From NCBI RefSeq assembly GCF_000264315.1, contig NZ_AJXU01000031.1, forward strand, positions 62,001 to 126,000: a DNA stretch of 64,000 nucleotides, written 5' to 3'. Source of the DNA: Rhodanobacter fulvus Jip2. Lineage in GTDB: Bacteria > Pseudomonadota > Gammaproteobacteria > Xanthomonadales > Rhodanobacteraceae. Position numbers and translations under genes: made by a program. Under the pieces are notes generated by a model. It saw nothing but the letters and a program-made list of their open reading frames with translations, did not search any database and was not told where the DNA came from. This document shows, one piece after another, positions 7,618-15,605 of the stretch (the first letter of the stretch is position 1; each line of letters begins with the position of its first letter).

Positions 7618-9405
7618 CTACACCACCGTCGGCGGCACCAGCGCGATCACGGTCCAGCCCGGCCGCGGCTCCAGCTCGCGCTTGGACGACGCCACCCGCA
7701 GCACACCCTTTTCCTCGATGCCGAACATCAGCACCGTATCGGAGCCGTACTGCTCGATGAAATGCGGCCAGTCGAAGGTGGCGGTGAGCCGGGTCGACTT
7801 CACGCGCCAGCCGTTGGCCAGCATCTCGCCGAAGCGGCCGTGGGTCATGTTTTCGTCGAACAGCGGCGGTGACAGCAGGCCACCGGAGAACGCCGCGCGC
7901 TCGGTGCTTTCCTGCGGTGTCAGGTTGCGCAGGCGATAGACCTTGTCGCGCCCGAACTCCTGCCGGTAATACACGCAGGCCAGCGAGTTGCGTTCGCGGT
8001 TGGTGCTCATGCCCAGCATGCGGCCGATGCCGGCAAGATCCAGGTGGCGCTCCGCATGCGGTGAGGCGGGGTTGCCGAAGAATGTGCTGAGCCCGTCCAT
8101 CCGCGCCTGGCGGATGCCATCCCAGTCGTCATCGGCCAGCACCACGCGGAAACCGGCGTCCTTCAGTGATGTGCCGATCGCGCGCGCCACGTGGTCGGAG
8201 CCGAAGATAAGCACGCCACGCGGCTCCGGCTCGGCCACCTTCAGCCACAGTGCCAATGGCCGCGCGGTGGCGCTTTGCAGCACCACGGTGCCGATGATCA
8301 GGGTGAACACCAGCGGCACCAGGGCGTCGGCGCCGGGCACGCCCAGCGCGTCCAGCCGCAGGGCGAACAGCGCCGATACCGAGGCCGCCACGATCCCGCG
8401 CGGCGCCACCCAGCTGATCAGCGCCCGCTCGCGCCAGGTCAGGCTGCTGCCCATGCTGGACAAGGCTACCGTCACCGGCCGCACCAGCAATTGCGCGATG
8501 ACGAACAGGGCGATGCCCGCGCCCAGCATGCCGTCGGGCAGCGGCCAATGCAGACGCGCCGCCAGCAGAATGAACAGCAGCGACACCAGCACCGTGGTGA
8601 GGCTTTCCTTGAAGTCGAGGATGTCGTCCATGTGCACGTTGCGCATGTTGCCCAGCGCGATGCCCATGATGGTGACCGCCAGCAGGCCGGATTCGTGGGT
8701 CAGCGCATTGGAGACGCTGAAGGCCAGCGGCACCGTCGCCAGTACGGCGTAATTCTGCAGGTACTCGGGAATCATCTGCCGCCGCAGCAGGAAGCCGATC
8801 GCCATGGCCGCCAGCCCGCCGATCACCGCGCCGCAGAGAATCGTGGCCACGAAGATGCCCAGCGTGTGGCCCTCCTGCTGCGACACGATGGCCTCGTAGA
8901 TCAGCACCGCGAACAACGCGCCCAGCGGGTCGATCACGATGCCTTCCCAGCGCAGCGTGTTGGCGATGCGCGCGTTCGGACGCAGCGTGCGCAGCATCGG
9001 CGCGATCACGGTGGGGCCGGTAACGCAGGCCAGCGCGCCGAACAGCAGCGCAATCGGCCAGCTCAGCCCCGCCACCAGATGCGCGGCCAGCGCCAGCAGC
9101 AGCAACGCGGCGACCGCGCCATAGCTGACCAGCCCGCGCACCGCGTTGCCGATGCCCGGCAACTCGTTGAAACGCAGGGTGAGGCTGCCTTCGAACAGGA
9201 TCAGCGCCACCGACAGCGACACGATCGGAAACAGCAGGTCGCCCAGCAGCTTGTCCGGGTTCAGCACGCCGGTGGCCGGCCCCAGAATGATGCCCGCCAA
9301 CAGCAGAAACAGGATCGCCGGCAGCCGCACCCGCCAGGCCAGCCATTGCGCCAGGAAGCCGATCATCAGCATGCCGGCGAGCATCAAGCCGAGCTCGATA
9401 GTCAT
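7618..9405 (-). CDS. CPA1-type Na+(K+)/H+ antiporter with TrkA-N domain
   Basis: A 595-residue inner-membrane protein. Residues 1-390 form about 12 transmembrane helices with CPA1 exchanger features (GPTVIAPMLR and WEGIVIDPLGA carry the conserved Glu and Asp of the ion path). A cytosolic Rossmann-like TrkA-N domain follows (about 400-510). Its usual GxGxxG is altered to GSDHVAR, so NAD binding may be weakened. A C-terminal TrkA-C-like segment ends the protein. The ATG of MTIELGL has AAGGA 6 nt upstream. A longer in-frame extension has no hydrophobic or domain character and was discarded. The physiological cation is not determinable from sequence. Confidence 0.88.
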   Translation of the reverse strand: MTIELGLMLAGMLMIGFLAQWLAWRVRLPAILFLLLAGIILGPATGVLNPDKLLGDLLFPIVSLSVALILFEGSLTLRFNELPGIGNAVRGLVSYGAVAALLLLALAAHLVAGLSWPIALLFGALACVTGPTVIAPMLRTLRPNARIANTLRWEGIVIDPLGALFAVLIYEAIVSQQEGHTLGIFVATILCGAVIGGLAAMAIGFLLRRQMIPEYLQNYAVLATVPLAFSVSNALTHESGLLAVTIMGIALGNMRNVHMDDILDFKESLTTVLVSLLFILLAARLHWPLPDGMLGAGIALFVIAQLLVRPVTVALSSMGSSLTWRERALISWVAPRGIVAASVSALFALRLDALGVPGADALVPLVFTLIIGTVVLQSATARPLALWLKVAEPEPRGVLIFGSDHVARAIGTSLKDAGFRVVLADDDWDGIRQARMDGLSTFFGNPASPHAERHLDLAGIGRMLGMSTNRERNSLACVYYRQEFGRDKVYRLRNLTPQESTERAAFSGGLLSPPLFDENMTHGRFGEMLANGWRVKSTRLTATFDWPHFIEQYGSDTVLMFGIEEKGVLRVASSKRELEPRPGWTVIALVPPTVV

Positions 9406-9481
9406 CGCATTCCTTGGGAATATCAGGGCGCCATCGAACCATGCGCCGGCCGGCGCGTCCAGACAGCGACGGATTGTCGCG

Positions 9482-10996
9482 CTACCGGCCCGGGCTCTGG
9501 ACCCGCCGATATTGCAGCGCTTCGGCCAGGTGCTCGCGCTCAAGCAGAGCGGTGCCGCCGTCCAGATCGGCAATGGTTCGCGCCACCCGCAACACGCGGT
9601 GATAGGCGCGGGCCGACAAGCCCAGGCGCTCCAGTGCGGTCTCGAACCAGCGCCGTTCCGCGGGCCCCAGCGCGCAATCACGCTCCAGCTCGCGCACGCT
9701 GATCTCCGCGTTGGGCCGGCCCGCCCGCATCAGCGATTGCCGCCGTGCGGCCAGCACCCGCGCGCGCACCGTGGCGGAGTCTTCGTCATTTCCGGAACGC
9801 GGCCCGCCCAGGTCCGCCAGCGGTACCTGCGGCACTTCGACGCACAGGTCGATGCGATCAAGCAACGGCCCGGAAATGCGCGAGCGATAGCGCTGGATCT
9901 GGTCCGGCGTGCAATGGCAGCGTTGCGTGGGGTCGCCCGCGTAGCCGCAGGGGCACGGGTTCATCGCACCCACCAGCTGAAACTGGGCGGGAAACATCGA
10001 CTGGCGCGCGGCCCGCGAAATCAGGATCTGGCCCGACTCCATCGGCTCGCGCAGCACCTCCAGCACCTGCCGGCTGAACTCGGGCAACTCATCCAGAAAC
10101 AGCACGCCGTTGTGCGCCAGCGAAATCTCGCCCGGCCGCGGATACGACCCGCCGCCCACCAACGCCACCGCCGAGGCGGTGTGATGCGGCGCCCGGAACG
10201 GCCGCCGGCGCCAGCGCGCCAGATCGATGACCTGCCCCGACACCGACGCCACCGCGCAGGTCTCCAGCGCCTCGGATTCGGACAGCGGCGGCATGATGCC
10301 GGGCAGGCGCTCGGCCAGCATCGTCTTGCCGGTGCCCGGCGGTCCCATCAACAACAGGTGATGGCCGCCCACGGCGGTGATTTCCAACGCCCGGCGCGCC
10401 TGCAATTGACCGCGCACGTCGCGGAGATCGGGGCCGTCATCGGCGCCACCGGTGCTGGGCGTGGCGACCGGCGCGGGAAGCTCCTCCGCCCCGCGCAGCC
10501 AGCCGCACACCTCGGCCAATGTGCGCGCCACCCGCACATCCACATCCGGCACCAGCGCGGCTTCGGCGGAGTTTTCGTAAGGCACCAGCACCCGGCGTCC
10601 GCGCGCACGCGCACGCAGCAAGGCCGGCAGCACGCCCGAGACGCTGCGCAGTGCGCCGGTCAGGGCCAGCTCGCCCAGGAATTCGCAATCATCCAGCTTG
10701 TCGCGCGGCACCTGCCCGCTGGCGGCCAGGATGCCCAGCGCGATGGCCAGGTCGAAGCGGCCGCCATCCTTGGGCAGCTCGGCCGGCGCCAGGTTCACCG
10801 TGACACGGCGGCCGGGGTATTCGAAGGCAGTGTTCTGGATCGCCACGCGTACGCGGTCGCGGGCTTCACGCACCGCGGCCTCGGGCAAACCCACGATATT
10901 GGTAGACGGCAAGCCGCCGGACAGGTGCACCTCGACCATGACCTGCGGCGCGGAGATCCCTTCCTGGGCACGGCTGAGGGTGACGGCGAGGCTCAT
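9482..10996 (-). CDS. comM: ComM / YifB-type AAA+ Mg-chelatase-like helicase
   Basis: A 504-residue protein with an N-terminal ChlI/Lon-like domain (1-165), an AAA+ Mg-chelatase module with Walker A GPPGTGKT (218-225), a Walker B ending FLDELPE, and the zinc-type cluster PCPCGY...C.C. A C-terminal helical domain completes it. ComM is a bidirectional hexameric helicase that promotes branch migration during natural transformation (family knowledge), so this organism may be transformable. The start MSLAVTLSRAQ matches the family. It lies 76 bp upstream of the antiporter gene on the same strand and downstream of ubiK, from which a terminator separates it. Confidence 0.93.
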   Translation of the reverse strand: MSLAVTLSRAQEGISAPQVMVEVHLSGGLPSTNIVGLPEAAVREARDRVRVAIQNTAFEYPGRRVTVNLAPAELPKDGGRFDLAIALGILAASGQVPRDKLDDCEFLGELALTGALRSVSGVLPALLRARARGRRVLVPYENSAEAALVPDVDVRVARTLAEVCGWLRGAEELPAPVATPSTGGADDGPDLRDVRGQLQARRALEITAVGGHHLLLMGPPGTGKTMLAERLPGIMPPLSESEALETCAVASVSGQVIDLARWRRRPFRAPHHTASAVALVGGGSYPRPGEISLAHNGVLFLDELPEFSRQVLEVLREPMESGQILISRAARQSMFPAQFQLVGAMNPCPCGYAGDPTQRCHCTPDQIQRYRSRISGPLLDRIDLCVEVPQVPLADLGGPRSGNDEDSATVRARVLAARRQSLMRAGRPNAEISVRELERDCALGPAERRWFETALERLGLSARAYHRVLRVARTIADLDGGTALLEREHLAEALQYRRVQSPGR

Positions 10997-11060
10997 GCGG
11001 ACACGGGTCGGCGCGGGGAACGATCGCTGACAGGCACGCCGGGCGACTCCATCCGTTGAT

Positions 11061-11110
11061 AAATAACCGCCCCCGATCGTTCTCGGGGTGAGGTGACGGA
11101 TCGGGGGCGG
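11061..11110 (-). terminator. Rho-independent terminator after ubiK
   Basis: A perfect 12-bp stem (CCGCCCCCGATC at 11067-11078 with its complement at 11099-11110) around a 20-nt loop. On the minus strand it is followed by TTATTT. It lies 17 bp downstream of the ubiK stop and before comM. Confidence 0.8.
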
Positions 11111-11126
11111 CTCCCGGGAGCTGGTG

Positions 11127-11387
11127 TTACGGTGTCCCGCGGTGGGCGACGGCAGCCTCCAGTTCGGCCACGCGTTGCTCGAGTTCGTCGATTTTCGCGC
11201 GTGTGCGCGCCAGCACCTGGGTCTGGACGTCGAATTCCTCGCGGGTGACCAGGTCGAGGCGGCGCAGTCCCTGCGCCAGAACATCCTGGAAGTTGGCTCG
11301 CAAATCCTGATGCGCCTGTGCCAGTCCTGGCGGTACCAACGACACAAGCCGCAGGGCAATCTGATCGATATCCTGCCTATCCATCAT
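11127..11387 (-). CDS. ubiK: UbiK (YqiC), ubiquinone biosynthesis accessory factor
   Basis: An 86-residue BMFP-domain protein. The N-terminal half is amphipathic (IDQIALRLVSLVPPG), then comes the family hallmark RLDLVTREEFDVQTQVLARTR and a C-terminal trimeric coiled coil (residues 55-80). UbiK binds UbiJ and lipids and assists the aerobic ubiquinone metabolon (family knowledge). The partner ubiJ is at 272-919. Two adjacent ATG codons start the gene. The first has GAGG 8 nt upstream. It diverges from the PII gene across a 180-bp region. Confidence 0.92.
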   Translation of the reverse strand: MMDRQDIDQIALRLVSLVPPGLAQAHQDLRANFQDVLAQGLRRLDLVTREEFDVQTQVLARTRAKIDELEQRVAELEAAVAHRGTP

Positions 11388-11465
11388 GGACAGCGCCTCG
11401 CACTCGTCGAGGTAAATACTAGGTGAACGGAATTCGGGTACGCCATCGGGATGCTCCGCCAGAAT

Positions 11466-11906
<441 letters not shown>

Positions 11907-11996
11907 GCGGCTTGCGCAGGGCGAAACCCATACGCGGGCACCCGCTCACGTCGCCTCATGACGACGCCTCCACGCGAAAACCTGGTTTTAGCGCGC

Positions 11997-12044
11997 ACAC
12001 AAGTTATTGGGTTGACCGCACCCAACGTACCCGATATGTTGTGT
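11997..12044 (+). promoter_or_regulatory. nrdA promoter with paired NrdR-type boxes
   Basis: Two 16-mers, ACACAAGTTATTGGGT (11997-12012) and ACCCGATATGTTGTGT (12029-12044), each match the published NrdR box acaCwAtATaTwGtgt at 13 of 16 positions. They lie exactly 32 bp apart, about three helical turns, which is the usual NrdR arrangement. A promoter TTGACC (12012-12017), 17 bp, TATGTT (12035-12040) is interleaved, with box 2 covering the -10. Transcription would start near 12047, at the edge of the cobalamin riboswitch. NrdR represses nrd genes when dATP is high (family knowledge). Confidence 0.75.
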
Positions 12045-12046
12045 GC

Positions 12047-12240
12047 GTCGGTGCCCGGCCGACACAACATCGGTCGGGCTTAAAAGGGAATCCGGTGTAA
12101 ATCCGGAACTGCCCCGCAGCGGTAAAGCGGAAACGAACACCTCCACATGCACTGGTCCTCTGCGGCCGGGAAGCGGGGGCAAGTAGGTGGATCGCCGTGA
12201 TCCTCGTCCGCAAGTCCGAAGACCTGCCGGCACATCGGGA
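12047..12240 (+). promoter_or_regulatory. Cobalamin (B12) riboswitch upstream of nrdA
   Basis: All conserved B12-box elements are present in order. They are the 5' GGTGCC of P1, AAAAGGGAATCCGGTG with its partner ATCCGGAACTGCCCCGC, AGCGGTAAA, the GGGGGCAAGTAGGTGG region, and the terminal GCAAGTCCGAAGACCTGCC with the 3' side of P1. The aptamer binds adenosylcobalamin or a related form. It sits about 130 bp before nrdA in a long leader. A small hairpin (CGGGAC/GTCCCG, about 12236-12253) follows directly, but no classical poly-U terminator is seen, so the control mode (translation or Rho) is undecided. B12 should repress this B12-independent reductase. Confidence 0.95.
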
Positions 12241-12369
12241 CGAACATGTCCCGGTGCGTAGTGACGGTTTCCGCGGGGAAGCACGTCGTGGCGCGGGCCT
12301 TTGTCGGGGCCGCGTGCGGCTCCCCCGGCATCCATCGCTTCAGGCCCTGCGCGCGGGAGCAGGTGTTTG

Positions 12370-14844
12370 ATGTCCATGCCGGAGCCACCTGCCATGCAAG
12401 CCCTCGATACCGCCGAACGCGAGCGCGCCATCGCGCCCGCCGAATCCCCTGTCGCCATCGACGAAACATCCGCGGCCGAAACCGCGTTCACCCTGACCCC
12501 GCCGCACAGCGCGGCGTCGATGCACGTCACCAAGCGCAATGGCGGCCAGGAAGCCGTCGACGTCAACAAGATCGTGCGCGCCGTGACGCGCAGTGCCGAA
12601 GGCCTGCACGGCGTCGACCCGCTGCGCGTGGCGCTGAAGACCATCGGCGGCCTGTACGACGGCGCCACCACGCAGGAGCTGGACCAGCTCTCGATCCGTA
12701 CCGCCGCCTCACTGACCGCCGAGGAACCGGAATACGGCCAACTTGCCGCGCGTCTGCTCGGCGCGTACATCGACAAGGAGGTCAGCGGCCAGGAAATCCA
12801 GAGTTTCTCGCAGTCGATCGCGCGCGGCGCCGAGTTGGGCATCCTCAACGACCGCCTGCGCGATTTCGTGGCCACCAACGCGCGCAAGTTGAACGACGCG
12901 ATCGACCCGCTGGCCACGCGCCGCTTCGAGTACTTCGGCCTGCGCACCGTGTACGACCGTTACCTGCTGCGCCATCCGCAACGGCGGCTGGTGATCGAGA
13001 CGCCGCAGCATTTCTTCATGCGCATCGCCTGCGCGCTGGGCGGCAACGAGATCGGCGAGACGCTCGAGCTTTATCGCCTGCTGTCCTCGCTGGAATACAT
13101 TGCCAGTTCACCCACCCTGTTCAACGCCGGCACCTGCCACGAGCAGCTCAGCTCCTGCTACCTGCTGGATTCGCCGGTCGATTCGCTGGAGTCGATCTAC
13201 GACAAGTACGCCGACGTCGCCAAGCTGTCGAAGTTTGCCGGCGGCATCGGCCTGGCCTATTCGCGGGTGCGTTCGCGCGGCTCGCTGATCCGCGGCACCA
13301 ACGGTCATTCCAACGGCTTGCTGCCCTGGTTGAAGACGCTGGACGCCTCGGTGGCCGCCGTGAACCAGGGCGGCAAACGCAAGGGTGCGGCCTGCGTGTA
13401 TCTGGAAACGTGGCACGCCGACATCGAGGATTTCCTGGAGCTGCGCGACAACACCGGCGACGACGCGCGACGCGCGCACAACCTCAACATCGCCAACTGG
13501 ATTCCCGACGAATTCATGCGCCGGGTCGAGAGCGACGGCGACTGGTCGCTGTTCGATCCGAAGGTGGTGCCGCACTTCGTCGACAGCTGGGGCGAGACGT
13601 TCGATGCCGCGTACCGCAAGGCCGAAGCCGATGGCCTGGGCGTAAAAACGGTGAAGGCACGCGAGCTCTACGCCCGCATGATGCGCACGCTGGCGCAGAC
13701 CGGCAACGGCTGGATGACGTTCAAGGACCGCTGCAACGCCACCAGCAATCAGACGGCCAAACTGGAAAACGTGATCCATCTGTCCAACCTGTGCACCGAG
13801 ATTCTCGAAGTCAGCTCGGTCAACGAGACGGCGGTGTGCAACCTGGGCTCGGTGAACCTGTCGCGGCACGTCGTCGATGGCGTGTTCAATTACGACCAGC
13901 TCGCCGCCACCGTGCGCACCGCCGTGCGCCAGCTCAATCGCGTGATCGATCTCAACTACTACCCGATCCCCACGGCACGCACGGCCAACATGAAGTGGCG
14001 ACCCGTCGGCCTCGGCGTGATGGGTTTGCAGGACGTGTTCTTCAAACTGCGCCTGCCGTTCGACTCGACCGAGGCACTGGCGCTGTCCACCCGGATTGCG
14101 GAGGAGATCTACTTCAACGCGTTGTCGCAGTCGTGCGAGCTCGCCGAGGGCGAAGGCATGCATCCCGGCTTCGCTGAAAGCCGCGCCGCAAATGCCGAAT
14201 TGCAGTTCGACTATTGGCCGAACACCACGCCGCATAACACGGCGCGCTGGGACGCCCTGCGCGAAAAGATCAAGCAACACGGCCTGCGCAATTCGCTGCT
14301 GATCGCGATCGCGCCCACGGCCACGATTGCGTCCATCGCCGGCTGCTACGAGTGCATCGAGCCGCAGGTCAGCAACCTGTTCAAGCGCGAAACGCTGTCC
14401 GGCGACTTCCTGCAGGTAAACCGCTACCTCGCCGACGAACTGAAGGCGCTGGGTTTGTGGACGTCCGAAATCCGCGACGCGATCAAGCTGGCCGAGGGCT
14501 CGATCCAGAACATCAACGCGATCCCCGAGCGCCTGCGCGCGATCTACCGCACCGTGTGGGAACTGCCGCAGAAAGCGCTGATCGAACTAGCCGCCGCACG
14601 CGGCGCGTACATCGACCAGAGCCAGTCGCTGAACCTGTTCATGGAAAACCCGAACATCGGCCAGTTGAGCTCGATGTACATGTACGCGTGGAAGGCCGGC
14701 ATCAAGACCACGTATTACCTGCGCTCGCGCCCGGCCACGAAGATCGCCAAGACCACGGTGTCGGCGGCGCCCGACCAGGCGCAGGCCACCGCCGCGGTGT
14801 TTTGTTCACTGGAGAACCCGGAGTATTGCGAAGCCTGCCAGTAG
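12370..14844 (+). CDS. nrdA: NrdA, class Ia ribonucleoside-diphosphate reductase alpha subunit
   Basis: An 824-residue R1 subunit. An unusual N-terminal extension of about 55 residues precedes an ATP-cone (about 58-145, VTKRNGGQEAVDVNKI). The catalytic barrel keeps the redox pair Cys263 (SSC) and Cys490 (AVCNLG), the thiyl-radical Cys475 and Glu477 (NLCTE), and the radical-transfer tyrosines near the C-terminus (SSMYMYAWK). The tail ends in C820/C823, which are reduced by thioredoxin or glutaredoxin. It reduces NDPs to dNDPs with NrdB. The start ATG has AGGTG 6 nt upstream. Further ATGs at 12376 and 12394 are possible. The gene is preceded by NrdR boxes and a B12 riboswitch. Confidence 0.95.
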   Translation: MSMPEPPAMQALDTAERERAIAPAESPVAIDETSAAETAFTLTPPHSAASMHVTKRNGGQEAVDVNKIVRAVTRSAEGLHGVDPLRVALKTIGGLYDGATTQELDQLSIRTAASLTAEEPEYGQLAARLLGAYIDKEVSGQEIQSFSQSIARGAELGILNDRLRDFVATNARKLNDAIDPLATRRFEYFGLRTVYDRYLLRHPQRRLVIETPQHFFMRIACALGGNEIGETLELYRLLSSLEYIASSPTLFNAGTCHEQLSSCYLLDSPVDSLESIYDKYADVAKLSKFAGGIGLAYSRVRSRGSLIRGTNGHSNGLLPWLKTLDASVAAVNQGGKRKGAACVYLETWHADIEDFLELRDNTGDDARRAHNLNIANWIPDEFMRRVESDGDWSLFDPKVVPHFVDSWGETFDAAYRKAEADGLGVKTVKARELYARMMRTLAQTGNGWMTFKDRCNATSNQTAKLENVIHLSNLCTEILEVSSVNETAVCNLGSVNLSRHVVDGVFNYDQLAATVRTAVRQLNRVIDLNYYPIPTARTANMKWRPVGLGVMGLQDVFFKLRLPFDSTEALALSTRIAEEIYFNALSQSCELAEGEGMHPGFAESRAANAELQFDYWPNTTPHNTARWDALREKIKQHGLRNSLLIAIAPTATIASIAGCYECIEPQVSNLFKRETLSGDFLQVNRYLADELKALGLWTSEIRDAIKLAEGSIQNINAIPERLRAIYRTVWELPQKALIELAAARGAYIDQSQSLNLFMENPNIGQLSSMYMYAWKAGIKTTYYLRSRPATKIAKTTVSAAPDQAQATAAVFCSLENPEYCEACQ

Positions 14845-14860
14845 CGCATGAGGTGTCGCG

Positions 14861-15085
14861 ATGAAACGTTACCGGAATCTCGACGGCCACTCCGGTGTCA
14901 CGGCGTACGAATCCGGTGACGGCTTCATCCGCATCCGTTTCGTCAATGGCGATGTTTACGAATACACCGACAAGGCCACCGGCCGCGAACACATCGCGAA
15001 CATGCAAAAACTGGCACAAGCCGGCCTGGGGCTTTCCACCTATGTCAGCCGCTTCGTGCACGACGACTATGCGCGCAAGTTGTAG
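14861..15085 (+). CDS. Small KTSC-like protein between nrdA and nrdB
   Basis: A 74-residue soluble protein starting 16 bp after nrdA with a good GAGGTG Shine-Dalgarno. Its pattern SGVTAYESGDGFIRIRF, then NGDVYEYTDKATG, resembles the KTSC fold (short beta strands followed by a helix), and the C-terminus is helical (HIANMQKLAQAGLGLSTYV). The function is unknown. Position in the nrd operon under the same riboswitch suggests expression with ribonucleotide reductase, but a role there is inference. Confidence 0.7.
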   Translation: MKRYRNLDGHSGVTAYESGDGFIRIRFVNGDVYEYTDKATGREHIANMQKLAQAGLGLSTYVSRFVHDDYARKL

Positions 15086-15094
15086 TGCGTGCCA

Positions 15095-15122
15095 CGTCAT
15101 TCCAGCGTTCGCTGGGATTACG
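15095..15122. repeat. Single REP-like palindrome, GTCATTCCAGCG family
   Basis: CGTCATTCCAGCG, a 2-base loop, CGCTGGGATTACG. It lies 9 bp after the small KTSC-like gene and 9 bp before the GIY-YIG stop codon. It is related to the paired elements at 15455-15553 and in the 42-43 kb triplication. Confidence 0.8.
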
Positions 15123-15130
15123 TGCTGGGT

Positions 15131-15427
15131 TCAGTCGCAAATCTCCGCGTACAAATCACGCCAGTACGGATTGGACTTCTCGATGAGCTCGATCTTCCAG
15201 ATGCGCTTCCATGCCTTGATCGCCTTTTCGCGGGCAATCGCGGATTCCATCGTTTCGTGCAGTTCGAACCAGACGAGGTCGTGTACGTGATGCCGCCTGG
15301 TGAAACCCTCGCCCACGTTGCTTCGATGCTGCCAGATGCGCGCTGGAAGGTTGGAAGTAACCCCGGCGTACAGCGTGCCGTTGCGCCGGCTGGCGAGCAG
15401 GTAGACGCACGGCTGGCGTTCCCTCAT
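15131..15427 (-). CDS. Solo GIY-YIG nuclease-domain protein
   Basis: A 98-residue single-domain GIY-YIG protein of the YhbQ/UPF0213-like group. Core features are VYLL (Tyr9), LYAGVT (Tyr20), the catalytic Arg30 (LPARI), His34, Glu68 (AREKAIK) and Asn86. These are the residues that build the one-metal nuclease active site. Family members are small endonucleases of uncertain role. The gene is antisense to its surroundings, inserted between nrdA/KTSC and nrdB, and bracketed by palindromic repeats of one family. This suggests insertion with the repeats, or mobility linked to them (inference). No Shine-Dalgarno is obvious. Confidence 0.88.
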   Translation of the reverse strand: MRERQPCVYLLASRRNGTLYAGVTSNLPARIWQHRSNVGEGFTRRHHVHDLVWFELHETMESAIAREKAIKAWKRIWKIELIEKSNPYWRDLYAEICD

Positions 15428-15454
15428 CCCGATCTTCTCCGCGCCCCTTCAACC

Positions 15455-15553
15455 CCGTCATTCCAGCGAACGCTGGAATCCAGCGCCCTCGGTTTCTGCC
15501 GTGGCAACGCGTAGGCAGAAGCCACTGGATCCCAGCTTTCGCTGGGATGACGG
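15455..15553. repeat. Paired REP-like element, GTCATTCCAGCG family
   Basis: Two palindromic units facing each other. Unit 1 runs from CCGTCATTCCAGCGAACGCTGGAATCC. Unit 2 runs to ATCCCAGCTTTCGCTGGGATGACGG. About 40 bp lie between them. The whole could fold into a long cruciform or hairpin. It lies between the GIY-YIG start and nrdB. Confidence 0.85.
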
Positions 15554-15605
15554 TCAAGAAAGCGTCCGCGCCTCACCGGTTGCGACCCACCCAAGGAAAA
15601 CACCC

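Noticed and set aside
9406-9681. A 92-residue extension of the antiporter upstream of MTIELGL
   Set aside because: It is not hydrophobic, overlaps comM on the same strand, and a good Shine-Dalgarno supports the shorter start.
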